Source: JAFGCL01 sp964423835 (lineage in GTDB: Bacteria; Chloroflexota; Dehalococcoidia; UBA2247; RBG-13-53-26). From it: 64,000 nucleotides of DNA. The notes under the pieces were generated by a model. That model worked only from the letters and a program-made list of their open reading frames with translations, did not search any database and was not told where the DNA came from. Positions within the stretch are counted from its first letter, which is position 1. Every line of letters begins with the position of its first letter. The stretch lies in NCBI GenBank assembly GCA_964423835.1, contig CAYRGJ010000004.1:62001-126000 (forward strand), in the 5' to 3' direction. This document shows, one piece after another, positions 59,381 through 64,000 of the stretch. The position numbers and the translations under genes are program-made.

Positions 59381-59713
59381 CTAACGTCTCTTTCGGCGGG
59401 TCCGCCCCGCCGCCAGCCTGGCCTTCACCTCCAGGTACTGCTCGATGCTGCAGACCGGATAGGTCTCCTCGGTGCACACGTCCGAAAGGTAGGCCGAGAC
59501 CACGGTCCCGTCCACCCAGGCTTCGTCCGGCACCTCCACCACCGCCAGGGAGAAGCCATTGTGCGGCGAGACTACCTGCGTGACGAACTTCATCTTGGCG
59601 TAGGCATCCCTCACGGCCTTGGGCGCCTTGCCCGTGTGGATGGCCTCCCATCTCCTGTCCAGGGCGTCAGCCTGCTCCGGGGTCCACCTGTAGATCGAGA
59701 CGAAGAGTCCCAT
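59381..59713 (-). CDS. Hypothetical protein, 110 residues
   Basis: Small soluble protein, MGLFVSIYRWTPEQADAL at the start and a basic C-terminus (RTRRKRR). The strand-helix-strand pattern with VVSPHNGFSLAVVEV suggests a dimeric ferredoxin-like fold similar to DUF3303 proteins. I do not know a function. GGAGG lies upstream of the ATG. Confidence 0.6.
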   Translation of the reverse strand: MGLFVSIYRWTPEQADALDRRWEAIHTGKAPKAVRDAYAKMKFVTQVVSPHNGFSLAVVEVPDEAWVDGTVVSAYLSDVCTEETYPVCSIEQYLEVKARLAAGRTRRKRR

Positions 59714-59891
59714 GGCTTCCTCCTTCTTTGCTTGGACACAAGTCCCTGTGCGGGATCCGGTGACGATGCCTTCTACGATACTAGCATGCGTGCCATGGAC
59801 GGCGTCAACAGGGCGGTGATGCCGGCAGACCGCTGTGGGTTGCCGCTCAAGGCGTGTGCGCCCCCCGGGTGACGACGCCCGGTTCTATGCA

Positions 59892-60767
59892 TCACTTCGG
59901 CATGATCACGGAAAGCGGATCGGATGGCGGGCGATCCTGCAGTATGTCCTCCATCCGCAGCCGCACCAGGGACCTGGTGATGTCCGCATCGGTGAAGATG
60001 TAGAACCGGTTCTCCCTGATGCCGTCGAATACACGGCTGGCCGCCTCCTGGCAGGACATGCCGGCCTCCACCCCGTCATTCAGGACCTTCCACATCATCT
60101 GGTAGATAGGATTCGCCTTCCACTCCATCTCGAGGGCGGGGCTGATCAGGAGCTCGGTCGGCCGGTTTCTCTCGGAGTCCATGATCCGTGTCTTGACAAA
60201 CCACGGGCAGAAGACCGAGACCCCGATCTTGGACCCCACATACCTCAGCTCATGGTGCAGCGTCTCGGAGAGGGTGACCGCACCGTGCTTGGCTACCTTG
60301 TATATCGCCTGGCCCGGACCGGACATGAGTCCGGCTATAGAGGCCGTGTTCACCACATGGCACTCTACGTCCTGCTTCAGCATTATGGGGATGAAGACCC
60401 GGGTGCCGTGGATTACGCCCCACAGGTCGGTGCCCAGGACCCACTGACAGTCTTCCTCTGTACTCTCCCAGGCGGTGAAGCCCCCGCCGACGCCGGCATT
60501 GTTGAACAGGAGGTGAACCCCTCCGTAAGATTCCAGAGTCTTGCGGGCCAGCGCCCTGACGTCGCCGGCCCTGGACACATCGGTCAACACTGCCAGCACA
60601 GAAGCCCTGTCCCCTTTCAGCTCCTTCTCGGCGTCAGCCAGGGCCTTCTCTTCGATGTCGGCCAGGACTACGTTCATGCCCTCTCCGACACAGCGCTGGG
60701 CCAGGGCCCGCCCTATCCCGCTGGCTGCCCCCGTGACAACCGCTGTCTTGCCTTTGAAGTCCTTCAT
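59892..60767 (-). CDS. Short-chain dehydrogenase/reductase
   Basis: SDR of 291 residues. TGAASGIGRALA, NNAGVGGG, the Ser in NTASIAGLM and YKVAKHG (Y-x3-K) are intact. The long C-terminus (about 60 residues after the fold) is common in SDRs acting on hydrophobic alcohols. The group resembles the SDRs of actinobacterial and Chloroflexota hydrocarbon or steroid degradation. GGAGGTAAC lies just upstream of the ATG. Confidence 0.9.
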   Translation of the reverse strand: MKDFKGKTAVVTGAASGIGRALAQRCVGEGMNVVLADIEEKALADAEKELKGDRASVLAVLTDVSRAGDVRALARKTLESYGGVHLLFNNAGVGGGFTAWESTEEDCQWVLGTDLWGVIHGTRVFIPIMLKQDVECHVVNTASIAGLMSGPGQAIYKVAKHGAVTLSETLHHELRYVGSKIGVSVFCPWFVKTRIMDSERNRPTELLISPALEMEWKANPIYQMMWKVLNDGVEAGMSCQEAASRVFDGIRENRFYIFTDADITRSLVRLRMEDILQDRPPSDPLSVIMPK

Positions 60768-60809
60768 GTTACCTCCTTACACGTCTTCTACCTGCCCGAA
60801 CGGCGCGGC

Positions 60810-61352
60810 TCACCTGCGGTGGGCTCCGACTATGATTGTCACCATGCGGCAAGGCTCAGTGCCCTTGTTGCGCCATGCGTGCCGAGTTCCGTTCTGGATA
60901 ACCGTGTCGCCCGGGCGCAGATGCACCTCTCTGCCGTCGTCCAGCTCCAACCACACCTCCCCGGATATGACGTACTCGAAGTCGACGGTGTTTGTGGTAT
61001 GCATGCCCGGGTGGTCAAACTCCATGGAGGCGACCATGCCGGGCAGCCTCTCCTCCATTTCCTTGACTGCTGCCTCTATCACTGCCGGGTCGATGTCCGC
61101 CGCTGACGGAGGCACTGCATCGGGGGGGACGGTGAACAGACCGAATCTGAATCCGCCGACGGGGGGAAAGTAGGCTGTGAATGGACGAGGCGACCCTTCG
61201 TCGGGAAAGGTTGGAGGTAAGTCCGCCCCCCAGATGCGATGGAACTCCATTCCCGGCGCCATGGCGACGGTTATGGCGTCGACCTCGGTGTCGCTGGCAA
61301 CCGTAGCCTTGCCTGCAGGTGTATGGCCTGTCACGACTCGTCTGACTTTCAT
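60810..61352 (-). CDS. Cupin-domain protein
   Basis: Protein of 180 residues with a C-terminal cupin. The metal ligands are probably in HPGMHTTNTVDFEYVISGE (two His and a Glu) and NGTRHAW (His). Members act as dioxygenases, isomerases or sensors. The N-terminal 90 residues carry no known domain. It is 42 bases upstream of the SDR gene on the same strand, so the two form a transcription unit. Confidence 0.85.
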   Translation of the reverse strand: MKVRRVVTGHTPAGKATVASDTEVDAITVAMAPGMEFHRIWGADLPPTFPDEGSPRPFTAYFPPVGGFRFGLFTVPPDAVPPSAADIDPAVIEAAVKEMEERLPGMVASMEFDHPGMHTTNTVDFEYVISGEVWLELDDGREVHLRPGDTVIQNGTRHAWRNKGTEPCRMVTIIVGAHRR

Positions 61353-61435
61353 CTGCCACCTCCTTCATCCACATGATCTATGGGCGCTGAGCCGACGGGC
61401 AGTTCCGGCAATGACTGCTCCCGGCTCGAGCACTT

Positions 61436-61546
61436 TCATGGGTTGCCGCCCTGCTGCTCCAGGAACTCCAGCACTGCCCGGTTGAACCTGTCCGCGATCT
61501 CGAAGTTGAATCCGTGAGCCTCAATGGTCTTGATCTGTGACCGGCG
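61436..61546 (-). pseudogene. C-terminal fragment of an alpha/beta hydrolase
   Basis: The minus strand encodes IKTIEAHGFNFEIADRFNRAVLEFLEQQ and a stop, the typical end of an alpha/beta hydrolase (catalytic-His region to last helix). No start or hydrolase core precedes it in that frame; the preceding DNA encodes the end of another hydrolase in a different frame. It is a leftover of a duplicated or deleted gene. Confidence 0.55.
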
Positions 61547-61551
61547 GACTC

Positions 61552-62394
61552 TCAGGTATGGGCGTTGTCTCCCGGCGGGCCCTCCTTCAGAAAGGCCAGG
61601 AGGTCCTGGCCAAACTGCTTTCCCGACGCCGGATGCCCCTGACCCGGATAGAGGATCAGCCGGGCGTTCGGGATGCCGGCGGCTGTCTCCCGGAACAGCT
61701 CCTGGGTGTAGAACGGGTCCCTGTCGCCGGCCACCACCAGGGTCAGCGCCTTGATCTCGGCCAGGCGCTGCTTGAAATCGTGCTTGTCCTCGGCCTCGAT
61801 GGTGACAACCACGTCTGACGGGTCCTTGGGCGCTGCCAGCCATCCCGCGAGCCACGACCCCAGCCACAGGACCGGACTGGCGGCGTATTTCATCACGCCG
61901 CTGGAGGGGAGCATGGGGCCGAACACGGCGGCGTAGGCCTCTCTCCACCGGCGCTCACGCGCCAGGTCCCTGACGCGCAGTTGCAGGCGTTTGGCCTCAT
62001 CGCTCAACGTATAGGCGCTGGAGTGTATGACCAGCCTGCGCACCAAATCGGGATGGTCCGCGGCGAAGTGCTGGACCAGGGAGCCCCCGGTGGAGATACC
62101 GATCACATCGACCGCACTGCCGAACTCCTCCCTGATCATGGCCGCGTAGTCGTCCGACATGTCCTTCATGGAGTATCCGGCGGGCAGCCCCGGCCTTCGG
62201 GTCACCAGGTACACGGTGAACTCCTCTTTGAGAGAGCCATACATCCTGGAGTAGACCCCGCTCATCGACGCGGGCATGGGCCTGTTCTCGAACATCAGTC
62301 CCTGGAAGACCACCAGGGGCCGGGGCCCACGGCCGAACCGGTTGTAGGGCAGGCCTCCCTTGAAGTACCCGGCAGTGGAGCTTGATGTCTTCAC
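61552..62394 (-). CDS. Alpha/beta hydrolase
   Basis: Hydrolase of 280 residues. The nucleophile is in VIGISTGGSLVQHF, the acid in VVAGDRDPFYT and the His in YPGQGHPASGKQF. A lid with RRLVIHSSAYTLSDEAKRL follows the elbow. I start at the GTG at 62394 with GGGAGGTGG upstream; the frame stays open to 62643 inside the neighbouring gene's leader, without homology. The substrate is unknown. It follows another hydrolase gene by 46 bases. Confidence 0.85.
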   Translation of the reverse strand: MKTSSSTAGYFKGGLPYNRFGRGPRPLVVFQGLMFENRPMPASMSGVYSRMYGSLKEEFTVYLVTRRPGLPAGYSMKDMSDDYAAMIREEFGSAVDVIGISTGGSLVQHFAADHPDLVRRLVIHSSAYTLSDEAKRLQLRVRDLARERRWREAYAAVFGPMLPSSGVMKYAASPVLWLGSWLAGWLAAPKDPSDVVVTIEAEDKHDFKQRLAEIKALTLVVAGDRDPFYTQELFRETAAGIPNARLILYPGQGHPASGKQFGQDLLAFLKEGPPGDNAHT

Positions 62395-62440
62395 TTTCCA
62401 CCTCCCAAGGGCCCGCAGCGGAGCCCGACGGCGATTGGCG

Positions 62441-63307
62441 CTAGGCAAAGAACTTGAGAAGAGCCTTGTTGGTGGCTTCCGCCTGCTCGACCACGAACAG
62501 ATGGCCGGCATTCTGAATGATCTCGACCTGGATCTGCGGCGCCACGGAGCGCACCCGTGAAGCGGCCTTGGCCGCGTCATAGATCGGGTCCTCGCTTCCC
62601 AGGAGCAGGAGTGCCGGCATCCGCAGGGCGGAGAGCTGCGCATCCTGGATCACCGGCAACTGTTGTCGAGAGTCGAGCCGTGCCGCCTGAAACCCGGTGA
62701 CGAGGCTGTCCATCATCCACTCCGGCAAGCCGGCGTATTGCCATGAGCTGCAGTAGCGAAACAGGCGGCGGATGTTGGCCGTGAGGGGTATGAAGGTGGC
62801 CAGCATCCCGCGGAACATGAACCCGAAGCTCATTTGCTGAAGTGAGGCGGGGGCCAGGAGCGCCAGACGCTCCACCAGGCCGGGATGCGCCGCAGCGAAA
62901 TGGAACGCTATCCAGCCGCCAAGCGACAAGCCGGCCATCCGGGCGCGGGCCAGACCCAGCCGTTCGAACACTTCCTCCAGCCACAGCGAATGATCTTCGG
63001 AAGCATAGGCGGGCCTGGTGCCGGCGCTCTTCCCCGGATCGCCGATGGTGTCCAGCGCATAGACCCGAAAGCGGTCAGCCATGGCAGCGACATTGCCGTA
63101 CCAGCTGGCAGCATTGGTGCAGCTGCCGTGGAGCAGGACGAGCGGCGGAGCGCCGGCGGGGCCGGAAGCTATCAGGTGGGTGGGGCCGAACCTTGTCTCA
63201 ACGAAACGCGTCTCGTAGGCCACCGGCCACCGGGAAAGAACGGAATCATAGGCAGCGAAGACTCTGTCCCGGGCTTTCTCTGACTTGTACCGAGAGGGTA
63301 TCGCCAA
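62441..63307 (-). CDS. Alpha/beta hydrolase
   Basis: Hydrolase of about 288 residues. It has LVLLHGSCTNAASWYGN (oxyanion loop), the nucleophile in MAGLSLGGWIAF, the acid in LLGSEDPIYD and the His in QNAGHLFVVEQ. The start is taken as the TTG at 63307, six bases after AGGAGG; an alternative at 63328 would include that Shine-Dalgarno in the gene. The C-terminal SHORT ending ALLKFFA is typical. It may be cotranscribed with the next hydrolase. Confidence 0.85.
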   Translation of the reverse strand: MAIPSRYKSEKARDRVFAAYDSVLSRWPVAYETRFVETRFGPTHLIASGPAGAPPLVLLHGSCTNAASWYGNVAAMADRFRVYALDTIGDPGKSAGTRPAYASEDHSLWLEEVFERLGLARARMAGLSLGGWIAFHFAAAHPGLVERLALLAPASLQQMSFGFMFRGMLATFIPLTANIRRLFRYCSSWQYAGLPEWMMDSLVTGFQAARLDSRQQLPVIQDAQLSALRMPALLLLGSEDPIYDAAKAASRVRSVAPQIQVEIIQNAGHLFVVEQAEATNKALLKFFA

Positions 63308-63450
63308 TGGGCACCTCCTGGTCCTCATTCATGCTGACGCAATGCCAGGTTCCCACGGCTTGCTGGTGCCGGTCTACTCTGGCCGGCAAGCGGGAGATTC
63401 CCGCCTCTCGGCATCACCCTGCACGGCGCTGAAACTGGCGTCCACTTCCT

Positions 63451-63668
63451 TCAGACCGTCACTCCAATCTGCCGCAGCAAATCCGCGCCGTCGTAGTAGT
63501 CCGTATGTCGGCTTATCTTCCCACCATGCAGTTCGACCGTGGAAACGCCTCGCACGGAGAAACTCTTGCCCGCACGATGTCATCGGCAACAAAGGAAAGC
63601 ACCTTGTCAACCTGATGCACATTGAACGCCTCGCACCAATCCCGGTACATCTTCTCCTGGTTCGTCAT
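63451..63668 (-). pseudogene. SnoaL-like gene with internal deletion and frameshift
   Basis: From the ATG at 63668 (GGAGG upstream) the frame reads TNQEKMYRDWCEAFNVHQVDKV-LSFVADDI, the start of a SnoaL-like protein. Around 63568 it jumps to what should be the end of the same family in another frame (GKSFSVRGVSTVELHGG, then KISRHTDYYDGADLLRQIG). About 60 residues of the usual 130 are missing. The gene is therefore dead. Confidence 0.65.
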
Positions 63669-63682
63669 CTCGATCGCCTCCT

Positions 63683-64000
63683 TCATCTTTGTGTCTTGCC
63701 GGCCGGCTTGATCAGGGTCGAGAGCTTGGGGAGGCCTTTGAAAGAGATGTACTCCGCGGCCCGAACACCCTTTGTATTCTTGAACTCAAACACGGTGACC
63801 CCGTCATAGCGGAGCTCCCTGCCCTCCTTGTCCGTCTCAACGCAGCCCCACTCGACCATGATGACGTTGTTGGGACTGGGCAGGAACGTGCCTTTCAGAC
63901 AGACGTTCTTCACTACGAACTTCCGCTTGGGGACCTCTACCTTCCACCTGCGGAACCAGTCTGTTATGGCCTCCTTGCCCCTGAGCGTCTCACCCACGCC
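63683..64000 (-). CDS. SnoaL/NTF2-like protein, 5' end outside the window
   Basis: C-terminal 105 or so residues of an NTF2-fold protein (GETLRGKEAITDWFRRW, MVEWGCVETDKEGREL, GVTVFEFKNTKGVRAAEYISF). The frame continues past the right edge, so the true start is outside. It lies upstream of the broken SnoaL-like gene and may have been its paralogue partner. Confidence 0.75.
   Translation of the reverse strand, partial: GVGETLRGKEAITDWFRRWKVEVPKRKFVVKNVCLKGTFLPSPNNVIMVEWGCVETDKEGRELRYDGVTVFEFKNTKGVRAAEYISFKGLPKLSTLIKPAGKTQR

Overview
The window is GC-rich bacterial DNA. It looks like an environmental member of the Chloroflexota, most likely a Dehalococcoidia-type lineage. This is inferred from gene content, not from a phylogenetic marker: two copies of a Dehalococcoidia-type unknown family (DUF6125-like), a homocitrate/Re-citrate synthase-like gene, a ThrRS without the TGS domain, and many CoA-dependent catabolic genes.

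Layout. 0.3-3.3 kb: a NarL-type response regulator and its PAS-rich kinase. 3.2-9.3 kb (minus): enoyl-CoA hydratase, iron-sulfur flavoprotein, 3-hydroxyisobutyrate dehydrogenase-like enzyme, the first DUF6125-like protein, a hotdog thioesterase, and a PadR regulator with two membrane proteins behind a near-ideal promoter and operator. 9.5-12.7 kb: small zinc-ribbon membrane protein, SDR, DUF502 membrane protein and a tRNA-like element. 12.9-16.7 kb: a tight six-gene operon (aminotransferase, Lrp regulator, 77-aa protein, 55-aa 2[4Fe-4S] ferredoxin, phytoene-desaturase-like flavoenzyme, unknown protein). 16.8-18.6 kb: gatCA. 19-23.4 kb: repeat-rich surface protein and a PAS/GAF kinase. 23.8-27 kb: homocitrate/Re-citrate synthase-like gene, then a PII-like protein with two DUF1538 (UmpA/UmpB-type) membrane proteins.

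27.4-38.8 kb is a CoA-metabolism island. It holds a crotonase, a thiolase-like protein, a Zn-ribbon/OB protein, a 4-hydroxybutyryl-CoA dehydratase homologue with all cluster ligands, a 3-hydroxyacyl-CoA dehydrogenase, an SDR, and an HMG-CoA-synthase-like protein fused to a DUF35 domain but lacking the family's catalytic residues, followed by a thiolase. 40.2-47.2 kb (minus) is an acetone-carboxylase-type operon (acxABC-like) with an NTF2-like protein and both subunits of a 3-oxoacid CoA-transferase. Together these could carry acetone to acetoacetate, acetoacetyl-CoA and acetyl-CoA, and feed C4 hydroxyacids into the same acetoacetyl-CoA pool.

47.4-55.7 kb holds a third kinase, pdxT (with an in-frame 4 x 30 bp tandem repeat), a universal stress protein, an MBL hydrolase, a secreted repeat protein, glnA and thrS. 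55.8-57.3 kb is an IS200/IS605-type element. Its TnpB has a Fanzor-like relocated catalytic glutamate, its tnpA is reduced to a 22-codon stub, and an orphan second copy of the right-end/omega-RNA segment lies directly upstream of thrS. From 57.3 kb to the end the DNA mixes intact alpha/beta hydrolases, an SDR and a cupin with gene remains: a broken carboxylesterase, a hydrolase tail and an internally deleted SnoaL-like gene.
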